A stretch of 64,000 nucleotides of DNA from Sediminicola sp. (GTDB taxonomy: Bacteria; Bacteroidota; Bacteroidia; Flavobacteriales; Flavobacteriaceae): positions 1 to 64,000 of the forward strand of contig JAHEND010000035.1 of the NCBI GenBank assembly GCA_024643325.1, read 5' to 3'. This document shows positions 53,847 to 62,872 of the stretch, piece by piece. The position numbers and the translations under genes were made by a program. The notes below the pieces were generated by a model. The model saw nothing but the letters and a program-made list of their open reading frames with translations. It ran no database searches and was not told where the DNA came from. Each line of letters opens with the position of its first letter. Position 1 is the stretch's first letter.

Positions 53847-55031
53847 ATGAAAGAAGTTGTCATTGTTTCCGCAGTAAGAACTCCCATTGGACGTTTTATG
53901 GGCGCTTTATCACAAATTGCTGCACCAGAACTGGGTGCCATTGCAATAAAAGGTGCTTTGGAACGTATTAATTTAGATCCAACCCAGGTGGGGGAAGTCA
54001 TTATGGGTCATGTGTTGCAAGCTGGAACAGGACAAGCACCTGCTAGGCAAGCGGCCATAAAAGCGGGAATTCCAAATACCGTTCCCTGTACTACCGTAAA
54101 TAAGGTATGTGCCTCTGGAATGAAAACCATTATGCAAGCTGCACAATCTATTGCGATTGGAGACCATGAGATCGTTATAGCAGGTGGTATGGAAAATATG
54201 AGCATGGCGCCCCATTTGCTGTCTATGCGAAATGGGCAAAAATTTGGCCCTACCTCCCTGGAAGACAGCATGCAAAAAGATGGCTTAGTAGACGCATACC
54301 AACAAACAGCTATGGGTGTTTTTGCAGACCAATGTGCCATAACTTACGAATGTTCAAGAGAAGATCAAGACCAGTTTGCCATTCAGTCCTACCAGCGTGC
54401 TAAAGCTGCCTGGGATGCCGGAAAATTTTCTAGTGAAATTGTTCCTGTGACAATACCACAGCGCAAAGGAGATCCTATTATTTTTAATACAGATGAGGAA
54501 TATAGCAATGTATTTATAGATAAAATATCATCCTTAAGACCGGCTTTTACTAAAGACGGTACTGTAACTGCTGCCAATGCTTCTACAATAAATGATGGGG
54601 CTGCTGCATTGGTGTTAATGAGCGCAGAAAAAGCAAAGTCCCTAGGACTTAGGCCTATGGCCACCATTAAAGGATACGCAGATGCTGCTTTGGAGCCTGA
54701 ATGGTTCACTATCGCACCTGCTAAAGCGCTTCCCAAAGCACTTTCAAAAGCTGGAATAAAACAATCTGAAATAGATTTCTTTGAATTTAATGAAGCCTTT
54801 TCAGTAGTTGGATTGGCCAATATGAAATTACTCAATATTCCAGACAGCAAAGTGAATATTTACGGAGGCGCCGTTTCTCTTGGCCACCCTTTGGGATGTT
54901 CAGGAACCAGAATTGTGGTAACACTCCTCCATGTGCTCGCCCAAGAGAAAGCGCGCTTTGGCGCAGCAGCCATTTGCAATGGCGGCGGCGGCGCCTCTGC
55001 CCTGGTGATCGAAAACAACTTAGAAGCCTAA
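53847..55031 (+). CDS. Acetyl-CoA C-acetyltransferase (thiolase)
   Basis: 394 residues, full length for thiolase II. Catalytic residues are visible: acyl-accepting Cys in NKVCASGMKTIMQ (~88), His in NEAFSVVGLA and the general-base Cys in SLGHPLGCSGTRI (~380). It condenses two acetyl-CoA (or cleaves acetoacetyl-CoA). A TATTTTTG box (53814-53821) lies 26 bp upstream. The next gene begins 3 bp after its stop, which suggests one operon although the functions are unrelated. Confidence 0.95.
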   Translation: MKEVVIVSAVRTPIGRFMGALSQIAAPELGAIAIKGALERINLDPTQVGEVIMGHVLQAGTGQAPARQAAIKAGIPNTVPCTTVNKVCASGMKTIMQAAQSIAIGDHEIVIAGGMENMSMAPHLLSMRNGQKFGPTSLEDSMQKDGLVDAYQQTAMGVFADQCAITYECSREDQDQFAIQSYQRAKAAWDAGKFSSEIVPVTIPQRKGDPIIFNTDEEYSNVFIDKISSLRPAFTKDGTVTAANASTINDGAAALVLMSAEKAKSLGLRPMATIKGYADAALEPEWFTIAPAKALPKALSKAGIKQSEIDFFEFNEAFSVVGLANMKLLNIPDSKVNIYGGAVSLGHPLGCSGTRIVVTLLHVLAQEKARFGAAAICNGGGGASALVIENNLEA

Positions 55032-55034
55032 ATC

Positions 55035-55784
55035 ATGCGTTTTGGAATAGCAAAACTTTCTAATATAGCCTTAAGGAGCGCTCCAGATATGGAAAGTGCG
55101 ATTGTTACCATAGCCCATTACGGAGAAGGTTTTAAAATACTAGACCACAGAAAATTTTGGTTTAAGGTAAGAATGGCCTACGACCAAACTGAGGGTTGGG
55201 TAGAAAATTTACAGGTCTTGGAAATTTCACAGGACCAATATCAAAGCATTGAAGCGCAAACTCCTCACTATTGTCAAGAACTCACTGGTTTTATTCAAGA
55301 AGAAAACGGTGGCCTTATGCCCGTTCTATTGGGAGCTAACACTAGTCAATCTAAATTAATGTCCCATACATTTGAAGGAAACACAAAGGCTAAGGGGACT
55401 AAAAATGGGATAGTAAATACCGCTTTAATGTATTTAAACGCACCCCATCTTAAAGGAGGCACGCTTCCATTTGGTATAGACGCTTCGGGATTGAGCCAGA
55501 TGGCTTATAAACTCAATGGCTATTCATTGGCTAGAACAGCTGAATTACAATCCAAACAAGGAGACCCCCTGAGCTTTATTGAAGAATCAGAAGCTGGAGA
55601 TTTGGCATTCTTTGACAATGCAGAAGGGATCATAGATCACGTAGGCATTATACTCCCAGACCATCATATCATTCACTGCCATGGAAAAGTTCGCATAGAC
55701 CGAATAGACCACACAGGAATATTCAACAACGACACCAATCAGTACTCCCATTCCCTAAGGGTAATTAAAAAGATCATAACATAA
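55035..55784 (+). CDS. NlpC/P60-fold protein lacking the catalytic cysteine
   Basis: 249 residues. An SH3-like N-terminal part (IALRSAPDMESAIVTIAHYGE, WFKVRMAYDQTEGWV; ~8-65) is followed by a C40 peptidase fold (~105-249). In active members the nucleophile lies in a GxDCSG motif; here it reads GIDASG, so residue 150 is Ala (codon GCT, two base changes from a Cys codon). The nearby aromatic of the usual Y-L-W-G-G segment is also changed (HLKGG). The histidines in DHVGIIL (202) and IIHCHGK (214) are kept. It is therefore a probable inactive binder of peptidoglycan or peptides. No signal peptide is seen. The reading frame is otherwise intact. Confidence 0.85.
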   Translation: MRFGIAKLSNIALRSAPDMESAIVTIAHYGEGFKILDHRKFWFKVRMAYDQTEGWVENLQVLEISQDQYQSIEAQTPHYCQELTGFIQEENGGLMPVLLGANTSQSKLMSHTFEGNTKAKGTKNGIVNTALMYLNAPHLKGGTLPFGIDASGLSQMAYKLNGYSLARTAELQSKQGDPLSFIEESEAGDLAFFDNAEGIIDHVGIILPDHHIIHCHGKVRIDRIDHTGIFNNDTNQYSHSLRVIKKIIT

Positions 55785-55807
55785 AATGATCTGAAAAATA
55801 AGATCAT

Positions 55808-55840
55808 AAAAAAAAGCCCTCCGTTGGAGGACTTTTTTTT
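55808..55840. terminator. Bidirectional terminator
   Basis: AAAAAGCCCTCC, loop GTT, GGAGGACTTTTT forms a stem with one mismatch, A-rich before and T-rich after. It separates the convergent NlpC-like and TPR genes. Confidence 0.88.
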
Positions 55841-55862
55841 ATACTAGTAAAGTGCTTAGCAG

Positions 55863-57125
55863 TTATTCTTCTAGTAATTTCTTAAGCCTCATATAGTTTA
55901 CATTGTCACCTAAAGCACCATAAATGTTCTTTAACTGACTCAATAAATCTGTATTATTATCATTTGCAGCCAATCCAGATTCTAAAGCTTCAGCAGCTTT
56001 CTTAAAGAAGGCCTGCTTTTCAGCCTTAAGCTCGTCATAACGGGCAATATCCTTTTTAGAACTTCCCAATTTATTCATCTCATCAATCAATGCGTTTCCT
56101 TCGTTCACAAAAGAAGTAGACAAATTTAAATATGCGTTAATGTAGGTAGGAGACAAATCAATGGCTTTCTGATATGCCGTTCTAGCTTCAGCAGGATTTC
56201 CCTGCTCCATATTAATCACCCCAATATTGTAAAATAAATCAGGATTTGTAGGATCTAATTCAGTAGCTTCATTCATAAGGCTCTTGAATTTTTCTTTTTC
56301 TCCTTGCTTAAAATATAAATTGGCTTGATTTAAAATAAGCCCAACATCATTAGGGTTTACTTCTCTAGCTTCAACATAGGCAGACATAGCTTTGTCGTCT
56401 TCGCCCAATTGAGTATAGATAAGAGCTATATTCTTAATGATTTCGTTAAATTTAGATGGCGTACGTTCATCTTTAGGCTCGTCATAAGCACCAGATTTAA
56501 CCATTAAATCTCTTTGAGATTTTGGCATTTCCTCACGCTCCCCTGTTTCAATATTTCTTGCAGAGAATTTTTCCTCACTACCGTCGTAGTTAATGTCTTT
56601 AAGCATATTGTAATACTTCAAAGACAATTCGTATTCATTTCCATTCACCGCACTACTCGCTGCATAGTACAAATAAATAGTATCTTGAGGACTCAATGAA
56701 TAGCTTAAAAACAACTTTTCAGCAGCATCTTTATACTTTTCTTCATTGTTGTCAGATACAGCCGCATTGACAATTTCAGAGGTCATAATAGCAAACTTCT
56801 GCTTAATATCTGCAGTGTACTTGGTTTTACCAGAAGCTGTTTCACTTTCCATAGCTTTGGTGTAAGCAGCTACTGCTTTGTCATAAGCAGAGAAATCTCC
56901 AGCCTTAGCTTGAATGGCATAAGCTTCTCCTTGTAAAAAGTAAAACTGGTTAACATATTTAGCCTCAGCATTGTCAATAGTGCTTGCAGCACCATCTAAA
57001 GCAGAAAGCACCGCTGCTGCATCTCCAGATTTAAGCGCCTTATTGGCTGCTTTAATTTCATCTTTCTGAGCAAAACCAGCAGTAGACATTCCAATAGCTG
57101 CTAATAATAATATTGTTTTTTTCAT
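55863..57125 (-). CDS. Exported tetratricopeptide repeat protein
   Basis: 420 residues. The signal peptide MKKTILLLAAIGMSTAGFA is followed by TPR-type helix pairs (for example IALIYTQLGEDDKAMSAYVEAREVNPND, LFYNIGVINMEQGNPAEARTAYQKAIDLSP). Probably periplasmic, mediating protein contacts. It is downstream of gyrA on the same strand; a TAAATTTG box overlaps the gyrA stop codon and could drive it separately. Confidence 0.85.
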   Translation of the reverse strand: MKKTILLLAAIGMSTAGFAQKDEIKAANKALKSGDAAAVLSALDGAASTIDNAEAKYVNQFYFLQGEAYAIQAKAGDFSAYDKAVAAYTKAMESETASGKTKYTADIKQKFAIMTSEIVNAAVSDNNEEKYKDAAEKLFLSYSLSPQDTIYLYYAASSAVNGNEYELSLKYYNMLKDINYDGSEEKFSARNIETGEREEMPKSQRDLMVKSGAYDEPKDERTPSKFNEIIKNIALIYTQLGEDDKAMSAYVEAREVNPNDVGLILNQANLYFKQGEKEKFKSLMNEATELDPTNPDLFYNIGVINMEQGNPAEARTAYQKAIDLSPTYINAYLNLSTSFVNEGNALIDEMNKLGSSKKDIARYDELKAEKQAFFKKAAEALESGLAANDNNTDLLSQLKNIYGALGDNVNYMRLKKLLEE

Positions 57126-57167
57126 TGTTAATGTTTTATAATAATTTTATGAGCAGGTAAAAATAAT

Positions 57168-57175
57168 CAAATTTA
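57168..57175 (-). promoter_or_regulatory. Candidate -7 box of the TPR gene
   Basis: On the minus strand TAAATTTG matches TAnnTTTG, 42 bp before the TPR ATG and overlapping the end of gyrA. No clear -33 partner. Confidence 0.4.
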
Positions 57176-59722
57176 AGATTCAGACCCTGTTTCTTCACTA
57201 TTTTCTTGAGTGGCTTCTGGTGTGTCTGAAGGAGCATGAGTGCTTGCGCCAGAATCCTGTAATTCCTCAGAAAGAATATCTTCTTCTTCTTTCATCACTT
57301 TAGCTACTGCAGCAATAGAATCGTTTTCTCTAATATTAATTAATTTAACACCTTGGGTAGCTCTACCCATGACACGCAAGTCTTCTACACCCAATCTAAT
57401 GGCAATACCAGATTTATTTATAATCATGAGGTCATCTGAATCTGTTACATTTTTAATCGCAACAAGCCCACCTGTTTTCTCGGTAATAGAAATGGTTTTA
57501 ACTCCTTTTCCGCCACGGTTAGTCACACGGTAGTCTTCCATAGAAGAACGTTTCCCATAACCTTTTTCAGAAACCACTAAAATATTGTCATCTTCATTGT
57601 GGACTGTTATCATTCCAATTACCTCATCTTGGTCATCTGCTAAACTCACCCCTCTTACGCCAGAAGCTCCCCTACCCATTGGTCGGGTTTTGCTCTCTTC
57701 AAAGCGAATGGCTTTACCAGATTTAAGGCCTAGGAACACTTGGCTAGTTCCAGTCGTTAATTTAGCCTCTAAAAGCTCATCGCCCTCTCTAACTCCAATG
57801 GCATTAATACCATTCGTTCTGGGTCTAGAATACTGCTCTAATGATGTTTTCTTTACAATTCCCTTTTTAGTGGCCATGATCACATAATGACTGTTCACAT
57901 ACTCCTCATCCTTAAGATCTTGGGTACAAATAAAGGCTTTCACCTTGTCATCCTGAGTAATATTAATCAAGTTTTGAATAGCCCTACCCTTAGAGGTTTT
58001 AGAGCCTTCTGGGATTTCATACACACGCATCCAGAAACACTTTCCACTTTGGGTAAAGAACAACATATATTGGTGATTGGTACCCACAAATAGGTGCTCC
58101 AAGAAATCTTCATTTCTTGTTGCCGATGCCTTTTGCCCTACACCCCCTCTATTCTGAGTCTTGTACTCAGAAAGTGGCGTTCTCTTAATATAACCTGCAT
58201 GAGAAATGGTAATCACCACCTGCTCATCTGGAATCATGTCTTCTATACTAAGGCTTCCTCCAGCATAGTTTATCTCAGAACGGCGTTCGTCTCCATACTT
58301 GGCTTTCACCTCCTGGAGTTCCTCTTTGATAATCGTCATTCTGCGCTCCTTATCTGCTAAAATATCTTTAAGATCTGCAATGGTAGCAATAATATCGTTG
58401 TACTCGTTTCTTAACTTATCTTGTTCAAGGCCTGTCAATTGACGCAAACGCATTTCTACAATAGCCTTTGCTTGAATTTCAGACAATTTAAAACGCTCCA
58501 TTAAGGATTCTCTAGCCTCATCTGGACTTGAAGAAGCTCTAATGAGCTTAATAACCTCGTCTATATTGTCTGAAGCGATAATTAAGCCTTCTAGGATGTG
58601 AGCCCTATCTTCTGCTTTCTTTAATTCAAATTGGGTTCTTCGCACCACAACTTCATGTCTGTGCTCCACAAAATAGTGGATCATTTCCTTGACATTTAAT
58701 TGCTGAGGTCTTCCATTGACAAGTGCAATATTATTGACACTAAAAGAAGATTGGAGTGAAGTGTATTTATACAGGGTATTTAATACAATATTTGGAATAG
58801 CATCTCTTTTTAATATATAGACAATACGCATTCCATTTCTATCGGATTCGTCCCTAATAGTGGCAATACCATCAATTTTCTTTTCATTGACCAAGTCTGC
58901 CGTTTTCTTGATCATGTCTGCCTTATTCACTTGATAAGGAATCTCCGTCACAATTATACACTCCCTACCTTGAACTTCTTCTATGACAGCCTTGGCACGA
59001 ACAACAACTCTACCCCTTCCAGTATGAAAAGCTTCTTTCACCCCTTCATATCCAAAGATCACCCCACCTGTAGGAAAATCTGGTGCCTTGATATGGGTAA
59101 TGAGTTCATCTATTTCAATGTTAGGGTTCTCTATATAGGCTACAGTTCCGTCTATTACCTCAGAGAGGTTGTGCGGTGGCATATTGGTTGCCATTCCTAC
59201 TGCAATTCCAGAAGCACCATTTACCAATAGGTTGGGAATTCTAGTAGGCAGTACTTTGGGCTCTTCTAAAGTGTCGTCAAAGTTCAACTGATGATCTACG
59301 GTATCCTTATCAATATCTATAAGCATGTCGTCTGCAATCTTTCGCATACGGGCTTCCGTATAACGCATGGCTGCAGGACTGTCTCCGTCAATGGAACCAA
59401 AATTACCCTGACCGTCTACGAGCATATAACGTAAACTCCATTCTTGTGCCATACGCACCATAGTGTCATATACTGAGGTATCTCCGTGTGGGTGATACTT
59501 ACCCAAAACTTCTCCAACAATTCTCGCAGATTTTTTATGGGCACTTGTTGCTCTAACACCCAACTCATGCATGCCAAACAACACCCTTCGATGTACCGGT
59601 TTTAAACCATCTCTTACATCTGGTAAGGCACGTGATACAATCACCGACATAGAATAATCTATGTAGGCAGACTTCATTTCTTCGTCTATGTTAATTGGAA
59701 TTAATTTTTCTCCTTCTGCCAT
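57173..59722 (-). CDS. gyrA: DNA gyrase subunit A
   Basis: 849 residues. The catalytic tyrosine is Tyr121 in [10 protein letters not shown]. The quinolone-determining region reads [10 protein letters not shown], with Thr82 and Asp86 at the positions of E. coli Ser83 and Asp87; Thr here is seen as wild type in some Flavobacteria. The C-terminal beta-pinwheel contains the GyrA-box form [11 protein letters not shown] (QRRGGKG in E. coli), which favours gyrase over topoisomerase IV, although in Bacteroidota the two are similar. An acidic tail ([12 protein letters not shown]...) closes the chain. It introduces negative supercoils with GyrB, encoded elsewhere. Confidence 0.93.
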   Translation of the reverse strand: MAEGEKLIPINIDEEMKSAYIDYSMSVIVSRALPDVRDGLKPVHRRVLFGMHELGVRATSAHKKSARIVGEVLGKYHPHGDTSVYDTMVRMAQEWSLRYMLVDGQGNFGSIDGDSPAAMRYTEARMRKIADDMLIDIDKDTVDHQLNFDDTLEEPKVLPTRIPNLLVNGASGIAVGMATNMPPHNLSEVIDGTVAYIENPNIEIDELITHIKAPDFPTGGVIFGYEGVKEAFHTGRGRVVVRAKAVIEEVQGRECIIVTEIPYQVNKADMIKKTADLVNEKKIDGIATIRDESDRNGMRIVYILKRDAIPNIVLNTLYKYTSLQSSFSVNNIALVNGRPQQLNVKEMIHYFVEHRHEVVVRRTQFELKKAEDRAHILEGLIIASDNIDEVIKLIRASSSPDEARESLMERFKLSEIQAKAIVEMRLRQLTGLEQDKLRNEYNDIIATIADLKDILADKERRMTIIKEELQEVKAKYGDERRSEINYAGGSLSIEDMIPDEQVVITISHAGYIKRTPLSEYKTQNRGGVGQKASATRNEDFLEHLFVGTNHQYMLFFTQSGKCFWMRVYEIPEGSKTSKGRAIQNLINITQDDKVKAFICTQDLKDEEYVNSHYVIMATKKGIVKKTSLEQYSRPRTNGINAIGVREGDELLEAKLTTGTSQVFLGLKSGKAIRFEESKTRPMGRGASGVRGVSLADDQDEVIGMITVHNEDDNILVVSEKGYGKRSSMEDYRVTNRGGKGVKTISITEKTGGLVAIKNVTDSDDLMIINKSGIAIRLGVEDLRVMGRATQGVKLINIRENDSIAAVAKVMKEEEDILSEELQDSGASTHAPSDTPEATQENSEETGSES

Positions 59723-59951
59723 ATTAAAAAGCTATTCATTATTCATTAAAAAATCAAGCCAATATACATAATTTGGATGCTTTAGAAGATGTTAAAAAGC
59801 ACTTTATTAAATAATTTATTAACATATATGACAGGACAAATAGTTAATAAAATAGCGCTAACTCGCTTGTACAAGCAAATGATTTTTTGTCAATTGTGTC
59901 ATATATTACAAAAAGGAATAGTATTTGTAAATAAGTGCTAAAAAGATTTAG

Positions 59952-59959
59952 TATTTTTG
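59952..59959 (+). promoter_or_regulatory. Candidate -7 box of clpC
   Basis: TATTTTTG matches TAnnTTTG. A TTTG at 59924-59927 could be the -33 element, although the 24-bp spacing is a little long. It lies 18 bp before the ATG at 59978. Confidence 0.5.
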
Positions 59960-59977
59960 AGTATAAACAACTGGTTT

Positions 59978-62533
59978 ATGGATGATAATTTTTCACCTAG
60001 AGTAAAAGACGTAATAGCCTACAGTAAAGAAGAAGCCCTTAGATTAGGACATGACTTTATTGGAACGGAGCACCTAATGTTGGGTTTATTAAGAGATGGT
60101 GGCGGAAAAGCCATTAGCATCTTAGACGCCTTATCAGTAGACTTAGAACACCTGAGAAGAAAGGTAGAAATACTTAGTCCAGCAAATCCAAACCCAAGTT
60201 TGGTACATCAGGACAAGAAGAATCTCCACCTAACCAGACAAGCAGAAAGAGCCTTAAAAACTACTTTCTTAGAAGCCAAACTATTTCAGAGTACGGCAAT
60301 TAATACGGCGCATTTGTTGTTGTGTATTCTCAGAAACGAGAATGACCCTACTACTAAATTGTTGCAAAAAATGATGGTAGACTACGACGGTGTAAAAGAG
60401 CAATTTAAATCTATGATCACTTCAGACGACGATTATACCAGTGGGCCAACTGAGGCTTCTTTCTCAAGTGAGTCTGACTCAGAAGAAGCTGCAGGAGAAT
60501 CTTTTGGAGGTGGCACAACTGCCAACAAGTCAGGTAAAAAATCAAAAACTCCTGTTCTTGACAACTTTGGTAGAGACCTCACCCAGATGGCTGAAGAAAA
60601 CCGCTTAGATCCTGTGGTAGGTAGACAAAAGGAAATAGAGCGTGTGTCTCAAATTTTAAGTCGCAGAAAGAAAAATAACCCCCTATTAATCGGTGAACCC
60701 GGAGTGGGTAAAAGTGCCATTGCAGAAGGTTTGGCGCTTAGAATCATACAAAAAAAGGTCTCAAGGGTACTGTTCAACAAAAGGGTGGTTACTTTAGACT
60801 TAGCCTCCTTAGTAGCGGGCACAAAATACCGTGGTCAATTCGAAGAGCGTATGAAAGCGGTCATGAACGAATTGGAAAAAAATGACGATATTATTTTATT
60901 TATAGATGAAATTCACACCATAGTTGGTGCGGGTGGTGCTACGGGAAGTTTAGACGCTTCTAATATGTTTAAACCAGCCCTAGCCAGGGGAGAGATACAA
61001 TGTATTGGTGCCACAACCTTAGATGAATTTAGACAACACATAGAAAAAGATGGTGCCTTGGAAAGAAGGTTTCAAAAAGTCATTGTGGAACCTACCTCTG
61101 TAGAAGAAACCATCGAAATTCTTAAAAATATTAAACCCAAGTATGAAGACCACCACAATGTTAACTATACTGATGAAGCATTAGAAGCATGTGTGACGCT
61201 TACGGACCGCTATATTACGGATCGCTTCTTACCAGACAAGGCTATTGACGCCCTAGATGAAGTGGGCTCAAGAGTTCATATTACCAATATGAATGTACCC
61301 AAACAGATTGTTAGTTTAGAAAACCAGTTAGAAACTGTTAGGGAAGAAAAGAACACTGTGGTGAAAAAGCAGCGTTATGAAGAGGCTGCCAAACTCCGTG
61401 ACGACGAGAAAAAACTAGAAAAAGCACTTCAAGACGCTCAAGATAAATGGGAAGAAGAGAGTAAATTACATAAAGAAGTCGTTACAGATAACCATGTGGC
61501 AGATGTAGTTTCTATGATGAGTGGTATTCCTGTTACTAAAATTGCACAAGCAGAAAGCACAAAGTTGGCTAAATTACCTGAGATTATTCAAGAAGCTGTA
61601 ATTGGTCAGAACGAAGCAGTTGCAAAAGTAGCCAAGGCCATTCAAAGAAATAGGGCTGGATTAAAAGACCCTAATAAACCCATCGGATCTTTTATATTTT
61701 TAGGACAGACCGGTGTAGGAAAAACTCAATTGGCTAAAGTATTGGCAAAGGAATTGTTTGACTCTGAAGAATCGCTCATTCGTATAGACATGAGTGAATA
61801 CATGGAGAAATTTGCCATTTCTAGATTAATTGGTTCCCCTCCGGGCTATGTGGGTTATGAAGAAGGTGGGCAGTTAACTGAAAAAGTAAGGCGGAAACCT
61901 TATGCTGTGGTACTTTTAGATGAGGTAGAAAAAGCACATCCAGATGTGTTTAACACCATGCTTCAAGTCTTAGACGACGGTTATTTAACAGATAGTTTAG
62001 GACGTAAGATTGATTTTAGAAATACCATTATTATCATGACCTCTAATATTGGGTCTAGGCAACTTAAAGACTTTGGTCAAGGGGTTGGTTTTGGTACCGC
62101 ATCTATGAAATCTCAATCTGAAAAACACAATAAAGGCGTCATAGAAAATGCCCTTAAAAAGGCATTTGCTCCTGAATTTTTGAACAGAATAGACGACATT
62201 GTTATTTTTAACGCTCTGGAACAGGAAGACATTCATTTGATCATTGATATTGAGTTAAAGAAGTTATTTAAGAGAATTGAAAGACTTGGCTACCAATTGA
62301 AACTGTCCAAAAAGGCTAAAGATTTTATTGCTGAAAAAGGATTTGACAAACAGTTTGGCGCAAGACCACTAAAAAGAGCCATTCAAAAGTATATTGAAGA
62401 CAGTTTGGCGGAGCAGATAGTCAATGCTAATTTGGTCTCAGGAGACACCATTTCATTGGACAGAGATGCCAGTGATGATGAAAAACTAAAGGTTACCATT
62501 AAAAAAGCAGAAGAGTCATCTGAAGCCTCTTAA
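59978..62533 (+). CDS. clpC: ATP-dependent Clp protease ATP-binding subunit ClpC
   Basis: 851 residues. I use the ATG at 59978 ([13 protein letters not shown]), where homologues start; the tracked TTG adds seven residues. Two Clp_N repeats (1-~145), the first AAA+ module with [13 protein letters not shown] and FIDEIHT, a UVR-like coiled segment ([15 protein letters not shown], ~460-490), the second AAA+ module with [12 protein letters not shown] and [11 protein letters not shown], and a ClpB_D2-small domain are in order. It unfolds substrates for ClpP and needs adaptors in other bacteria. A strong terminator follows. Confidence 0.96.
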   Translation: MDDNFSPRVKDVIAYSKEEALRLGHDFIGTEHLMLGLLRDGGGKAISILDALSVDLEHLRRKVEILSPANPNPSLVHQDKKNLHLTRQAERALKTTFLEAKLFQSTAINTAHLLLCILRNENDPTTKLLQKMMVDYDGVKEQFKSMITSDDDYTSGPTEASFSSESDSEEAAGESFGGGTTANKSGKKSKTPVLDNFGRDLTQMAEENRLDPVVGRQKEIERVSQILSRRKKNNPLLIGEPGVGKSAIAEGLALRIIQKKVSRVLFNKRVVTLDLASLVAGTKYRGQFEERMKAVMNELEKNDDIILFIDEIHTIVGAGGATGSLDASNMFKPALARGEIQCIGATTLDEFRQHIEKDGALERRFQKVIVEPTSVEETIEILKNIKPKYEDHHNVNYTDEALEACVTLTDRYITDRFLPDKAIDALDEVGSRVHITNMNVPKQIVSLENQLETVREEKNTVVKKQRYEEAAKLRDDEKKLEKALQDAQDKWEEESKLHKEVVTDNHVADVVSMMSGIPVTKIAQAESTKLAKLPEIIQEAVIGQNEAVAKVAKAIQRNRAGLKDPNKPIGSFIFLGQTGVGKTQLAKVLAKELFDSEESLIRIDMSEYMEKFAISRLIGSPPGYVGYEEGGQLTEKVRRKPYAVVLLDEVEKAHPDVFNTMLQVLDDGYLTDSLGRKIDFRNTIIIMTSNIGSRQLKDFGQGVGFGTASMKSQSEKHNKGVIENALKKAFAPEFLNRIDDIVIFNALEQEDIHLIIDIELKKLFKRIERLGYQLKLSKKAKDFIAEKGFDKQFGARPLKRAIQKYIEDSLAEQIVNANLVSGDTISLDRDASDDEKLKVTIKKAEESSEAS

Positions 62534-62554
62534 TGGAAACATATACAGCCTGTC

Positions 62555-62585
62555 AAAAAAGCCGCTCCGTTTGAGCGGCTTTTTT
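62555..62585 (+). terminator. Terminator of clpC
   Basis: AAAAAAGCCGCTC, loop CGTTT, GAGCGGCTTTTTT: a 13-bp stem with a T-run, 22 bp after the clpC stop. Confidence 0.93.
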
Positions 62586-62695
62586 GATATACCTCCATTT
62601 TAGCGTATATATCTATAAATTCTCATCAAAAAGTATCTAAAATTACACATCTACTAAAAATAAGTGTTTTACAATGCTCAGGTGGTGCATTTGTT

Positions 62696-62703
62696 TATAT
62701 TTG
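62696..62703 (+). promoter_or_regulatory. Candidate -7 box of the thr operon
   Basis: TATATTTG matches TAnnTTTG and lies 20 bp before the leader-peptide ATG. No perfect -33 TTTG at the expected distance was seen. Confidence 0.5.
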
Positions 62704-62722
62704 ATTTATAAATCATCAAAGC

Positions 62723-62818
62723 ATGCCATTTTCACTTCGTATTGAAACTACAGGCACTCGTAATCTAACGAGCACATTTGCTATGACTACTACTACAGGA
62801 ACCCCTTTGGGGTACTAG
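62723..62818 (+). CDS. Threonine-rich leader peptide (thr operon attenuator)
   Basis: A 31-codon ORF too short for the track: MPFSLRIETTGTRNLTSTF, then AMTTTTGTPLGY and TAG. Ten of 31 residues are Thr, including four in a row, just before the hairpin ACCCC-TTT-GGGGT (62801-62813) that overlaps its last codons. It sits between a candidate promoter and thrA. This is the classic layout of ribosome-mediated attenuation, in which stalling at Thr codons changes the downstream RNA fold. The terminator half is not clear-cut: a U-rich stretch follows 30 nt later, not immediately after the stem. Confidence 0.75.
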   Translation: MPFSLRIETTGTRNLTSTFAMTTTTGTPLGY

Positions 62819-62872
62819 ATGATTACTTCCGCAACCTATTTATTTATTTATTTTATTTTTAAAAACTAACCC

